A stretch of DNA of 64,000 bases from Clavelina lepadiformis (lineage: Eukaryota > Chordata > Ascidiacea > Aplousobranchia > Clavelinidae). Under the pieces are notes generated by a model. The model was given only the letters and a program-made list of their open reading frames with translations. It made no database searches and was not told the DNA's origin. Positions 49,570 through 60,141 of this stretch are shown piece after piece; positions within the stretch are counted from its first letter, which is position 1; each line of letters begins with the position of its first letter. Where the stretch lies: contig NC_135243.1 of the NCBI RefSeq assembly GCF_947623445.1, positions 8,310,501 through 8,374,500 on the forward strand, in the 5' to 3' direction. The translations under genes were made by a program, and so were the position numbers.

Positions 49570-52500
49570 CGTGTTTTTGATGTACATGGAACTAACAGCA
49601 ATCCACCACGGGAAATCTACCAGGTTCAAACTATGGATCAGGACTTGCATAGGTATGCCAACATAAACATTAATGAGAGTTCAGTGTTTGCTTTGATTGA
49701 CACTGGGGCTACCGTTACAGTTATAAGTAAGAGTTTGTATGATACGCTACAGACAACATTAACAAAATGCCCTACCGGAATTGGTTTTGTGGGTGCTGGA
49801 GGGAAGCCTATAAATATGTTGGGCAGATGTAAGGTTAAAATCTCAGTCGCCGGTTGTATAGAATTTTGCAATGTTTATGTCTGCGACTCTATCGCTGATC
49901 ATTGTATCTTGGGAATTGATTATTTACAACATAACCGGTGTGTTGTGAATTATGAAAAAATGTTTTTAAAAGCGGGAGGTGGCACCATTCCCATACTAAA
50001 ATTCCCAGGCCTAGCAAATAGTCATGTTGTTAAGTTGTTAGATTTTGCACGTATTCCTCCTTTCACCGAACTGTTACTCCCTGGGACATTTGACGGCCAA
50101 CCAGACATGCCAGATGTGGAAGTTTTGATCGACGCCTTAACAACGTTCAAGAGAAATGGAATGTTGCAGTCGCAGAGTATGTTACCTCTACTCAAGCCAA
50201 TTTAGTCCAGTTACGCTTGGCAAATCCATCAGACGTCGAAATAGTAATTCCAAGCGGATCTTCCGTGGCAAGAGTTGTTCCAATTGCAGGTGAAGGCAAT
50301 ATTCAATATACAAACGCTTACTCAATTCTTCCTATTACAGAGAATAAGTTTGCCGACGTTGAGTTGCCTGCACTGCACGATGAGTTATGTTTGGACAAAT
50401 TGGAACTGTCAGAAGTTGAACGTCAAAAGCTGTTTTCCGTAATCTCTTCCTATCGTGATGTATTTTCGCTGCACCCGTACAATATTGGACAAACAGAACT
50501 GGTCGAACACTCAATCGAAACAGGAGACTCGCTCCCTATACGACAGCACCCAAGACGCTTGTCTGAACCCCAAAAGCAAAAGGTAAATGAACTAATTGAG
50601 GATATGTGTGACAAAGAAATTATTCAACCTTCTCAATCACCTTGGGCTAGTCCAATTGTATTAGTTCGCAAAAAAGACGGTGATGTGCGGTTTTGCATCG
50701 ATTACCGTAAGCTGAATGACTGTACAAAAAAGTCTAGTTATCCATTACCTCGAATTGATGAGAGCTTAGACCAATTGTCTGGATGTCGTTACTTTTCAAC
50801 TTTAGACCTTCGTTCGGGCTACTGGCAAATTAAAATGAAACCCTCCGATAAACCAAAAACTGCTTTTACGTGTTATAAAGGACTCTACGAATTTAATGTT
50901 ATGCCTTTTGGACTTTGTAATGCGCCGTCAACCTTCCAGCACTTGATGAGAGTGGTGTTAAACGGCGTTGAGTGGAATGGTGCGATTGCTTATTTAGACG
51001 ATATTATCGTGTACGGTCGCACATTCAACGAACATATGGAACGTTTGGAAAACGTTTTCTCTCGACTTCGACAAGCTGGCCTGAAGCTCGGACCTTCCAA
51101 ATGTAATTTACTTAAGGAAAAAGTAAAATTTCTTGGCCACGTTGTATCACATGAAGGGATATCGTGCGACCCACAAAAAGTAGAAGACGTTTCTAATTGG
51201 CCAACACCGAAAACATTGAAAGAAGTTCGCCAATTTTTGGGCTTGTCATCCTACTATTGGAAGTTTATTCCAAGTTATTCTCAGATTGCATCACCACTGA
51301 ACAATTTAGCGCACTCAACTAAAAAGGTTTTTTTGTGGACAGAAGAATGTAAAAAGGCGTTCGGGCTGCTTAAAGAATTCCTGCAAAATCCCCAGTTCTC
51401 CGATACCCCGACCTATCCAAACCTTTTATTGTTGACACAGACGCATGTAACACAGCTGTTGGTTGCGTTCTTTCGCAACTAGTGAATGGCGAAGAACATC
51501 CCGTCTCGTACAGTAGTAGATCACTCACCAAAACCGAGCGAAATTACTCAACAACCAGGAAAGAGCTGCTAGCGGTCATTCACGCGTTAAAGGTTTTTCG
51601 ATGCTATTTAACCGAAGAGTTCCTGCTTAGAACAGATCACGCATCTCTTCGTTGGCTGTGGGAATCACGAGACACATATGGACAATGCGCTCGCTGGTTC
51701 GATTTCTTGTGCAATTTTAACTTTAAATTAATTCACCGCGCAGGAAGAAAACACACGAATGCCGACTCGCTTAGCCGTCGTCCTTGTTCAGATGATACTA
51801 TAAGGGCAGAGCAATTAGACCCCTTGTTTCCGTTTCAAACTGACAGCAGCTATGAAAGTTCAATTTCCGCCAAAGAATACCAAGTGTGTTTGATGAATTT
51901 TTCAGAAGCATCTGGATGGTCAACCGAAAACACTATTAAGGCGCAGCAAAAAGATCCAGTGTTGAAAAGACTGTTTCAGTGGATGAGCCAGGAAAGCCGA
52001 CCATCATTCAAAAAAGTGAAAAATGACAGCAAAGCCCTGCGTCACTATTGGAATATATTTGGTGAGATTTTTTTACATAATGGTATGCTATATCGAAGAA
52101 TCGAGAATTCTGTGGAAGAAATTTATGCTCAGTTGCTGGTGCCCTCAACAATGAAGAATGATGTGTTGAAGTCTGTTCACGATTTGATTCACGGAGGTGG
52201 ACACATGGGCGTCAAAAGGACGTTTGCCAGGTTAAAGGAGCGTTTTTTCTGGCCATTTTGCCACAAAGATGTTGAAACATACTGCAAAGAGTGTTGCTTG
52301 TGCGATTTAAGAAAAGTACCAAGGCGAATTGTTCGTGCCCCATTAGTTCCGTCAGAAGAGAATACACCTATGCAGAAAGTTGAAATCGACGTATTAAGCG
52401 GTCTACCCGAAACACGAAACGGCAACCGTTATATTCTTGTCGTTTGTGACACCTACACGAAATACATGCAGTGTTGGCCAATGAAATTTCAAAATGCCAA

Positions 52501-53503
52501 AGATACTGCTTATTTGCTTTACCACCGTTGGGTGACGATACATGGCGTCCCAGAAACAATTCACTCCGACCAGGGCCGGAATTTCGAAAGTATTTTTTTT
52601 CAAGAGCTCTCACGCTTAATGGGCTGCAACAAGACAAGAACCAGCCCGTATCACGCAATGGGAAACGGTGGTGTGGAAAGAAACAATCAGACCATAATTG
52701 CGATTTTAAAAAATTACGTTCAGGTTGACCCAACTTCTTGGGATGATGCGCTCTCATCGGTTAGCGCTACTTACAATGCAAGTGTTCACGAGGAAACTGG
52801 AGTTTCTCCTCATTACTTACTCACCGGAAGGAATCTGAGGTTGCCTGCAGATCTTATTAGTAAAGCACCAATTTTTACCCCAAAGTGTGAAGACATCCTT
52901 CATCTGCAAGACAGAATGAAATTGGTTCACCAAACAGTTCAATCAAGGTTGGGAAAACGTAGGTTGCAAATGAAGAAACGATACGACCAAAAGGCGTCTG
53001 ACGATCGGTATGAAGAGGGTGATGCGGTCCTGTTGCGAGACGAGGCTCTTCAAAAACATGAAACAAGAAAGTTTCACTTTCCTTATAAAGGCCCTTACGT
53101 GGTTAAAAAAGTTATTCCTCCTGTAAACTATATGATAGAAAATCGCGAAGGTAAAACCTGTACGGTACATTTTAATCGACTGAAAAGAAGTTTTGGCAAT
53201 TTTTACAGATCGGTGGACAATCCTGTTTCAGAAGGTGTGAGCGAGAGTGAAGGGCAAAATTCTCGCTCAACATATCCGACAAACAACAGCCATCACTTTC
53301 GAGCATGCTGCAGCCCGGAACCAGAAATAACGTCTACTAATTATAACCAGCTGCGACCAGGGGTGTACATAGTGCCGGAAAATATTCAGAACGCAGTTCA
53401 GAATAACAGTTTAGTAACCGATGATGTTTTACATTCTCCAACCCGTCCACAACGCATTAAACGGAGACCTTGTTTTTACCCAGATGTCGAAGGTAGAATA
53501 TGA
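49570..53503 (+). pseudogene. Pol of retrotransposon 1, frameshifted
   Basis: Three frame segments. Protease, about 49633-50205, with the active-site DTGA. Reverse transcriptase from about 50150 to 51420 in a second frame, with YLDDIIVYG at about 50992-51018. RNase H and integrase, about 51420-53503, in a third frame, with a zinc-binding HHCC region (about 52170-52300) and catalytic integrase motifs around VDVLSG, HSDQGRN and GGVERN. The changes of frame at about 50130-50165 and about 51415-51425 look like single-base losses, because the similarity to element 2 continues across each. Domain order is Ty3/gypsy. Not able to make a full polyprotein as it stands. Confidence 0.85.
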
Positions 53504-53877
53504 TAATCGACGCATCTTTTCTCATCACTCACGCACGTTTACATAGAGTTATGAATAGTAAATTTTTGTGTTTTGTTTTCGTGCTTTTATACGTGTTTTA
53601 TATTGAGATTATATATTTTTATATTGTTATATTATTTTGTTTATACTACGATTTTACAGGCGATTTATGTATTAGTTGTTTGGGTGTCTATTTGGGTGAT
53701 CGTTTTTTTGCACGTCATTTTTGTATTGTTCACTTCCTGGTTTTCACTTCGTTTGTTTATGTAGGACATGCGTTGTATTTCTGGGCAAGCATTTGTTTAG
53801 TGTTTGCAATTTTGTGGGTGGGGGGAGAGTGTTGCATTTGTTTTGCGTTGTGTCTGCCCTGCCGCGTTCTCTCTTGA
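53500..53877 (+). CDS. Hydrophobic ORF after pol, overlapping the 3' LTR
   Basis: A 125-codon frame whose ATG overlaps the pol stop by four bases (ATGA at 53500-53503). It is rich in Phe, Tyr, Val, Leu and Cys, with several stretches that could be membrane segments, and runs into the 3' LTR. No family is recognised. T-rich sequence can give such frames by chance. It sits where some Ty3/gypsy elements carry an extra gene, but nothing identifies it as such. Confidence 0.25.
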   Translation: MIIDASFLITHARLHRVMNSKFLCFVFVLLYVFYIEIIYFYIVILFCLYYDFTGDLCISCLGVYLGDRFFARHFCIVHFLVFTSFVYVGHALYFWASICLVFAILWVGGECCICFALCLPCRVLS

Positions 53878-54070
53878 GGCCTACTGCGTTTTCCGTGTTT
53901 GATTAAGCACACGTGTCTTTTCATTGACGTATTCCAGCCAAGTATTCGTAGAGTCAGTCCTGATTTAAGCTCCTGGAATGAGCTGCTGTGAATGACAATT
54001 TAACTGAGCTGCTTTTAATAAAAGATGTGCCTACTGTGTATCTAAGACTGAGGACAGTAAAAACGTAACA
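53830..54070 (+). repeat. 3' LTR of retrotransposon 1
   Basis: 241 bases, one visible difference from the 5' LTR. Preceded by a polypurine tract of mostly G. Followed directly by TCTG and then by the LTR of element 2. Confidence 0.92.
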
Positions 54071-54074
54071 TCTG

Positions 54075-54588
54075 TGTTACAGATTTTCTATTGCCAGTTC
54101 GTCTTCTACCGCTTTCACGGCCCACTCAAAGCCAACGAACGTTTTCCAACGTAGTTCGATTGTATTTCACATGAGATTAAAAACACTCCTCTCCGTTTGG
54201 GGCTTAACTTTCGGGACACACATTAAAAACAATTCGGTAAAATCTACTAAAAGCAGCAAGACAGATCTCAGGGACCAAGAAAAACCATAGGTCCTCGTCT
54301 TGAACGCTCCTACCACGACTGACTTCGAAGGCCACGTTTTCTTAGGAAGCACACACTCCCGCCTGAAGCACATGCGTGACGCCAACCAAAGAAGGACACG
54401 TAATGATTACGCGTTCGACCACATCCGAACACTTGAGGCGGCAAAGAAGAGAACACCAGGAAACAAAGCAGTGGACAAGAGAAACCATAACAAACACTAT
54501 AAAAGCTAACTGATAACTAACAAAAATAAAGCGTGGAAAAACACACGAAAAACAATCAAACAATGGTGCGAAATATTATTTCGCCACA
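54075..54588 (-). repeat. 3' LTR of retrotransposon 2
   Basis: 514 bases, TG...CA on both strands. On the minus strand it is preceded by the purine tract GTGGGGGGTG at 54589-54598, which marks it as the 3' LTR of the element. Confidence 0.92.
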
Positions 54589-54718
54589 CACCCCCCACGT
54601 TAAAATTCTTACGTCTGGGTCAGCGAGACAAAATAATATATAAAACATTGAAACTGCTACCGGAATAAAGGCTTAGATAAAATTCAAACGAAAACTGTGC
54701 GAAATGATTAAAAAGTGT

Positions 54719-57700
54719 TCAAACCGATTGATCGTGGTCAGGGTAAAATCGTGTCGGTCGCCTCGTTCGCTTGGGTCGATCATTGATCGATTCGGTACCC
54801 AAGTTGGGAACAGCGTCCATTATTGTCCTATTTTCACTAATAGGGGCCGATCGTGACCCCTGCAACTTTGACCTTGGAACCCGCACATGGCACTTCATTG
54901 GGCTTGACTCGTCTCGGACGGGAGCGTTGTTACCTTCCTGAGATTCGACAGACTCCTCCAACCTGTTCACGTCCTTGGACACCCTCTTCAAACGATTGTG
55001 GTGGACCGTTTGCTTTTTCCCGTGGTCATCTTCAACTTGGTAGTTGACTTGGCCAACTTTCCCCACTACTTTATATGGCCCTTTGTAGGGTAAATGAAAT
55101 TTTCGGCATCTATCGACGGGAACGGCAGGGTTGTTCAGGAGGACACGGTCTCCGACTGAGATCTCTTTGCCGTGGCATTGCTTGTCGTGATGTCTCTTCA
55201 TCTTTGCACGTTGTTCACCGAGGACCTCATCGGTAACTTGATCTGCTAACAGCAATCGGTCGCGAAGAGCGTCCATTTCAGTTTCGAGCGAAAGTTCGGC
55301 AGCCACATTCTTTCCTTGGAGGTCCGCTGGCAGCCTGAGCATACGACCTGTAAGGAGATAATGCGGAGAAAGTCCAGTGCTGTCATGTGCACTTGCGTTG
55401 TAAGCCGCGACTACCGCGGACAGTACCTGATCCCAATTGCGTTCATCTTCCTGTACGTAATTACGAAGCATCGCAACTATCGTACGGTTGTTCCTTTCTA
55501 CGCCGCCGTTTCCACTGGGATGATATGGGCTTGATCTGGTCTTATTTGCTCCCATGAGAGCCAGAAGCTCTTTGAAGAGAGTGCTTTCAAAATTTCTTCC
55601 TTGATCGGAGTGCACTGTTTCTGGTACCCCGTGCACCATAAACCAACGGTGAAATAATAGACCGGCAGTTTCTTTGGCAGACTGGTGGCGCATTGGCCAA
55701 GCTCTGACATATTTCGTGTAAACATCACACGCGACGAGGATGTACTGGATTCCAGTGTGAGACATCGGTAGTGGTCCAAGGACATCGACTTCTATCCGCT
55801 CTAGGGGCCGGCATTCGTTTGATGGAATCAGTTCCGCTCTGGAGGACTTGGATGGCTTCTTATTAAACTCGCAGCCGAGGCAATGTCGACAATAGTCTTC
55901 AACTTCTCTTCGCCACTTTGCCCAATAAAAACGATTGCGGATTTTGGAAGAAGTTTTGGCGATGCCCAAATGTCCACCTCCAACGCGTTCATCGTGAAGA
56001 TTTCGGAGCACTTTTAGTCTCAGTTTGGCGGGCAAAATAAGCCTGTACACACTTTCCCCGAGTTGCGTGCAGTTCTCATCACGGTAGTACAGAATGCCGT
56101 TCCGTTGTGAAAGTTTGCCAAATACTGACCAATAATGGCGAAGAACTGCTGACAACTTCTTGACGGACCGGTAATTGGGTCTGACTCCTTTTTCTAGCCA
56201 CCGAAAGAGGGGTGAAATGTCTTCATCAGCCTCCTGGGCGGCTTTGATCTCTCCCACGGAATAGCCCAATGCTTCGCGCAACTCGATGGTGTGAAGGACG
56301 TTGGTAACCGTCGTAATATTTTTACCTGGATCTTGCACAACGTATGGGAAGTCAGCTGGTGTTTCTTCAAGTTCGACTCGGCTTAAAGCGTCTGCATTCT
56401 GATGTTTGTTACCAACTCGATGAACGAGTTCAAATTCGTAGGCTGACAGGTGTTGGACCCACCTCGCGCATTGGCCATACATCTCCTTCGATCGCCAGAG
56501 CCAACGGAGAGAAGCATGATCTGTACGAAGAAGAAATTTATTACCAAGTAAATAGCACCTAAAGAGCTTCGACGCGTAAACAATCGCCAACAACTCCTTT
56601 CTTGTCGTAGAATAGTTCCGCTCACTTTTAGATAAAGAGCGACTGCCATAAGCAACCACGTGTTCCCCGCCACTAACATTTTGCGATAACACACACCCTA
56701 TGGCGAGATCGGAAGCATCGGTGTCCAATATGAAAGGGTTATTGAAATCGGGATACCGCAAAACGGGCGAGCTCACTAAAGCGCCCTTCAAATTTTCGAA
56801 AGCCGTTTGGCATTCTTTGGTCCAAGAAAACTTCTTTCCTTTCTCAGTAAGTTTATGCAAGGGAGCTGCAATATTCGCGTAGTTTTTGATAAATTTTCTG
56901 TAGTACGAAGTCAGGCCGACAAACTGTCTGACGTGTTTAACGCAACGCGGTATCGGCCACTCCACAACCGCTTTTGTCTTATTGGGGTCACACTTGACAC
57001 CTCGCCGAGAGACCACGTGACCAAGAAAGTGAACCTCAGCATTGAACAATGTACATTTTGTAGGCTTAAGGGTGAGACCAGCCGCCTTTATTCGTTCGAA
57101 AACTAGTTCAAGTCTCTCCAGGTGTTCTTCAAAAGAACGCCCGTACACAATTACATCGTCGAGATAAGCCAAAACGCCTTTCCACTCTACCCCATGCAAA
57201 ACGATACGCATTAGACGTTGAAAACTGGCAGCAGAATTACACAAACCCATGGGCATCACATTAAATTCAAAAAGACCAACGTGGCTTGTGAAAGCTGTAG
57301 CCTCGCGGGACGCCTCATGCATTGGTATTTGCCAGTACCCAGATTTCAAATCAAGAGTAGAAAAATATTCACACCCCGCTAATTCATCGAGACTGTCGTC
57401 GATACGTGGAATAGGAAAACTATTTTTCTTTGTTTTTGCATTGACCTGGCGATAGTCAATACAGAAACGCGTTTCACCTGATTTCTTCTTTACCAAGACG
57501 ATTGAACTGGACCAAGGTGACTTGGATGGGCGTATCAGATCACCTTCCTGCATGTCATTGATAATTTCTTCCACCTTTCTTTTCTGTTGGGGGCCCATCC
57601 GCCGTGGAGCTTGACGCGATGGACTGGCGCCGCCCGTGTCTATGGCGTGATGAATAAGATTAGTGCGACCAAGATCATTTCCACTTACTGAAAACGCACC

Positions 57701-59566
57701 TTGATGCTTTCGTAGAATTGCCAGCACCGCTTGCCTTTGTTCGTCAGACAATCCTTCGTCAATACCGATGTTTTCCTTTATCTTGTTCCACCGGTCCGGG
57801 GTACTACACGTCGCCTTCTCGATTACATTCACGCTATCGGATGCATTTATACAACCGCGTCCGACACAACCGCAGTCTCTTCGAACAGGTTTCCCAACTA
57901 AAGCACATGTGCCGGGCAATTCGCAAGGTACGTTACCTGTAACAGAAATGGGAAAAACCGTAGCAACCCGTGTACCATTGTGTATTTCCACATCGTCATC
58001 GCTGAAGTTTGCCAGCCACACTGGAATGCGCGCATCTACGGGTGTTGCAATACAATTAGCAGTCAATATCCCATACTTGGCGTTGAATTCGACATTTCGC
58101 TCCACATACACTGGAGAGGACGAGAAGTTATCTCCGCCGGCATGGTTAGTAAGTTTGGCCATCACGCGGATCTCGGAGGAAGCTGGAACTACGACGGACT
58201 CCGTTATGAATATTTCGTTGCGTTCTGGGATGATCGGCTGTGTTCGTAGAGGAACTTCTATTTCTCCTATGGACAAGCTCATGGAATTATAACACAAAGC
58301 GCAATGATGAGACTGAAGGAAGTCAAGACCCATGATAAGATCATGGACTATATTGGAACACACAAGCAGATCAACTTCAAACGCTAACGTTCCAAGTGAG
58401 AACGAGACTTTACCTTTACCCAATATGGATAAATCACTACCGCCGGCTCCGACGAAACGTGTACCCTTCGGGGAGGCTGACAAGGGACCTTTTTCGGCAG
58501 AGCTCAACCCATCCCAGAGTGATTTCTTAATGAGGGAGACGCTTGCACCGGTATCCACCAAAGCACACACTGGCTTATCTCGGAAACCTATAGTTACAAA
58601 ACGATGTAAATCTGCACTTTCTTCGTGGCCAGTGACAACAACATTTTCCAATTTAATCGCAGTCTCCTCTGTTAAATTATTCATTGGCGTAGACGCCCGT
58701 CGGCCTTTGCAATTGCTGTGAGTAGAAATATCGAGGTTGTGAATGCGTTTTGGACACTCCTTTACAAGGTGTCTTACTGAACCGCATCCAAAACACTTAC
58801 GGCGGCGTCGGGCGTTGTTGGTTGACAAGCATTGATTGTCATCTCGGTATACAGAATTGCACAAAGCTGCATTCATTCGATCGTTGACCGTTCTCAGGTC
58901 GCCTCTTAATTCCGAGATTTCGTCACAATTGCGTTCGCGATACGATTTTGTTTCCCGCTCTATATCTTTCAGTTTGTTTAGGATGGCAGACACATCCGTA
59001 GTAGAAGGTATCGCCGGACAGGTTTGAATCGATTCCACTCCAACAGATGGGCATATCTCGAAAACAGCCTTAAAAATTACGTCGGCCGCTTCCATGAATT
59101 TACGTTCGTACCTGAGAGTTACCGGAATGCTGCTAGCCAATTGCTTGTCTCTCAAGCCTTTGATCAGGCATAAATAAAGTAGTTCGTTCTTCAGTTGGCT
59201 GTCTTCGTCCTCGGGGTAGCATCGGTCGCCGAGGGCTTTCAGCGCGTAGACGAAATTCCGTGCGTCTTCCTGAGGCAGTTGTACGCGTTGAATCAGTTCC
59301 AAGCGCAATGTGTGCGAGAATTCTGCGCCGTTGATTGCTTCAAAAGCTCGCTCAACCAACGTCTTGTAAGATATGTCGTAGATATTTTTGTCCTTCCCCT
59401 GGATCTTCCATTTAAGGTCTCGGTCGATTGCGTCCAAAGAAAGGTGTCTTTTTACGTCGTCGGATGCGTCAACGCTGCCACAATATGAATTAAAAACTTT
59501 CAAAAACTCGGATAGATCGTCACCTGAATTGAAACGAGGTGGTGTCATCATCAGGTTAAAAGCCAT
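54719..59566 (-). CDS. Gag-pol polyprotein of retrotransposon 2, intact
   Basis: One frame of 1615 residues. Gag with a CCHC zinc knuckle (CFGCGSVRHLVKEC, about residue 258). Protease with DTGAS (about 338). Reverse transcriptase with YLDDVIVYG (about 800). RNase H with DTDASD (about 945). Integrase zinc-binding region (about 1190-1230) and catalytic motifs VDVLGP, HSDQGRN and GNGGVERN (about 1260-1360). C-terminal Lys/Arg-rich tail. The order is that of Ty3/gypsy elements. Gag and pol are fused without a frameshift or stop, so the Gag:Pol ratio must be set some other way. All catalytic signatures looked for are present. The family is related to element 1 but clearly distinct in LTR sequence and length. 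Confidence 0.93.
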   Translation of the reverse strand: MAFNLMMTPPRFNSGDDLSEFLKVFNSYCGSVDASDDVKRHLSLDAIDRDLKWKIQGKDKNIYDISYKTLVERAFEAINGAEFSHTLRLELIQRVQLPQEDARNFVYALKALGDRCYPEDEDSQLKNELLYLCLIKGLRDKQLASSIPVTLRYERKFMEAADVIFKAVFEICPSVGVESIQTCPAIPSTTDVSAILNKLKDIERETKSYRERNCDEISELRGDLRTVNDRMNAALCNSVYRDDNQCLSTNNARRRRKCFGCGSVRHLVKECPKRIHNLDISTHSNCKGRRASTPMNNLTEETAIKLENVVVTGHEESADLHRFVTIGFRDKPVCALVDTGASVSLIKKSLWDGLSSAEKGPLSASPKGTRFVGAGGSDLSILGKGKVSFSLGTLAFEVDLLVCSNIVHDLIMGLDFLQSHHCALCYNSMSLSIGEIEVPLRTQPIIPERNEIFITESVVVPASSEIRVMAKLTNHAGGDNFSSSPVYVERNVEFNAKYGILTANCIATPVDARIPVWLANFSDDDVEIHNGTRVATVFPISVTGNVPCELPGTCALVGKPVRRDCGCVGRGCINASDSVNVIEKATCSTPDRWNKIKENIGIDEGLSDEQRQAVLAILRKHQGAFSVSGNDLGRTNLIHHAIDTGGASPSRQAPRRMGPQQKRKVEEIINDMQEGDLIRPSKSPWSSSIVLVKKKSGETRFCIDYRQVNAKTKKNSFPIPRIDDSLDELAGCEYFSTLDLKSGYWQIPMHEASREATAFTSHVGLFEFNVMPMGLCNSAASFQRLMRIVLHGVEWKGVLAYLDDVIVYGRSFEEHLERLELVFERIKAAGLTLKPTKCTLFNAEVHFLGHVVSRRGVKCDPNKTKAVVEWPIPRCVKHVRQFVGLTSYYRKFIKNYANIAAPLHKLTEKGKKFSWTKECQTAFENLKGALVSSPVLRYPDFNNPFILDTDASDLAIGCVLSQNVSGGEHVVAYGSRSLSKSERNYSTTRKELLAIVYASKLFRCYLLGNKFLLRTDHASLRWLWRSKEMYGQCARWVQHLSAYEFELVHRVGNKHQNADALSRVELEETPADFPYVVQDPGKNITTVTNVLHTIELREALGYSVGEIKAAQEADEDISPLFRWLEKGVRPNYRSVKKLSAVLRHYWSVFGKLSQRNGILYYRDENCTQLGESVYRLILPAKLRLKVLRNLHDERVGGGHLGIAKTSSKIRNRFYWAKWRREVEDYCRHCLGCEFNKKPSKSSRAELIPSNECRPLERIEVDVLGPLPMSHTGIQYILVACDVYTKYVRAWPMRHQSAKETAGLLFHRWFMVHGVPETVHSDQGRNFESTLFKELLALMGANKTRSSPYHPSGNGGVERNNRTIVAMLRNYVQEDERNWDQVLSAVVAAYNASAHDSTGLSPHYLLTGRMLRLPADLQGKNVAAELSLETEMDALRDRLLLADQVTDEVLGEQRAKMKRHHDKQCHGKEISVGDRVLLNNPAVPVDRCRKFHLPYKGPYKVVGKVGQVNYQVEDDHGKKQTVHHNRLKRVSKDVNRLEESVESQEGNNAPVRDESSPMKCHVRVPRSKLQGSRSAPISENRTIMDAVPNLGTESINDRPKRTRRPTRFYPDHDQSV

Positions 59567-59606
59567 ATCCGGGTAGTGAGGCTCGAAATCTCTCGAGTGA
59601 CGGTAG

Positions 59607-59624
59607 ATCCTGGCGCGCTCGCCA
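59607..59624 (-). other. Primer binding site of retrotransposon 2
   Basis: On the minus strand TGGCGAGCGCGCCAGGAT starts three bases after the 5' LTR. Begins with TGG and shares most bases with the PBS of element 1, which suggests related primer tRNAs. Confidence 0.65.
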
Positions 59625-59627
59625 ATT

Positions 59628-60141
59628 TGTTACAGATTTTCTATTGCCAGTTCGTCTTCTACCGCTTTCACGGCCCACTCAAAGCCAACGAACGTTTTCC
59701 AACGTAGTTCGATTGTATTTCACATGAGATTAAAAACACTCCTCTCCGTTTGGGGCTTAACTTTCGGGACACACATTAAAAACAATTCGGTAAAATCTAC
59801 TAAAAGCAGCAAGACAGATCTCAGGGACCAAGAAAAACCATAGGTCCTCGTCTTGAACGCTCCTACCACGACTGACTTCGAAGGCCACGTTTTCTTAGGA
59901 AGCACACACTCCCGCCTGAAGCACATGCGTGACGCCAACCAAAGAAGGACACGTAATGATTCCGCGTTCGACCACATCCGAACACTTGAGGCGGCAAAGA
60001 AGAGAACACCAGGAAACAAAACAGTGGACAAGAGAAACCATAACAAACACTATAAAAGCTAACTGATAACTAACAAAAATAAAGCGTGGAAAAACACACG
60101 AAAAACAATCAAACAATGGTGCGAAATATTATTTCGCCACA
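59628..60141 (-). repeat. 5' LTR of retrotransposon 2
   Basis: 514 bases, nearly identical to 54075-54588. It is followed on the plus strand by TCTG and the rest of globin 2 exon 1, so the plus-strand end at 60141 is the junction with host sequence. Confidence 0.92.

Larger units (their letters stand above)
48027..54070 (+). mobile_element. LTR retrotransposon 1 (Ty3/gypsy-type), defective
   Basis: Complete in structure: 241-base LTRs (48027-48267 and 53830-54070) with TG...CA ends, PBS 48269-48286, gag, protease, reverse transcriptase, RNase H, integrase in that order, and a G-rich polypurine tract just before the 3' LTR (about 53815-53829). The order RT-RNase H-integrase marks the Ty3/gypsy class. 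LTRs differ by a single base that I could see (G/A near 48161 and 53943), so insertion is young. The coding region is damaged: an in-frame UGA after gag and two frameshifts in pol. A 481-bp hAT MITE is nested in the leader. Confidence 0.93.
54075..60141 (-). mobile_element. LTR retrotransposon 2 (Ty3/gypsy-type), apparently intact
   Basis: 6067 bases in minus orientation, with 514-base LTRs at both ends, PBS, one long gag-pol frame and a polypurine tract. The LTRs show only two differences that I could see (A/C near 54399 and 59952; G/A near 54466 and 60019). With an unbroken frame and near-identical LTRs it is the best candidate in the window for a recently active element. It abuts element 1 with only the 4-base target between them. 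Confidence 0.94.

Noticed and set aside
54300..54509. 69-codon frames repeated in both LTRs of element 2 (also 59853-60062)
   Set aside because: They lie wholly within the LTR; duplication simply reflects the two LTR copies, and no protein family is seen.
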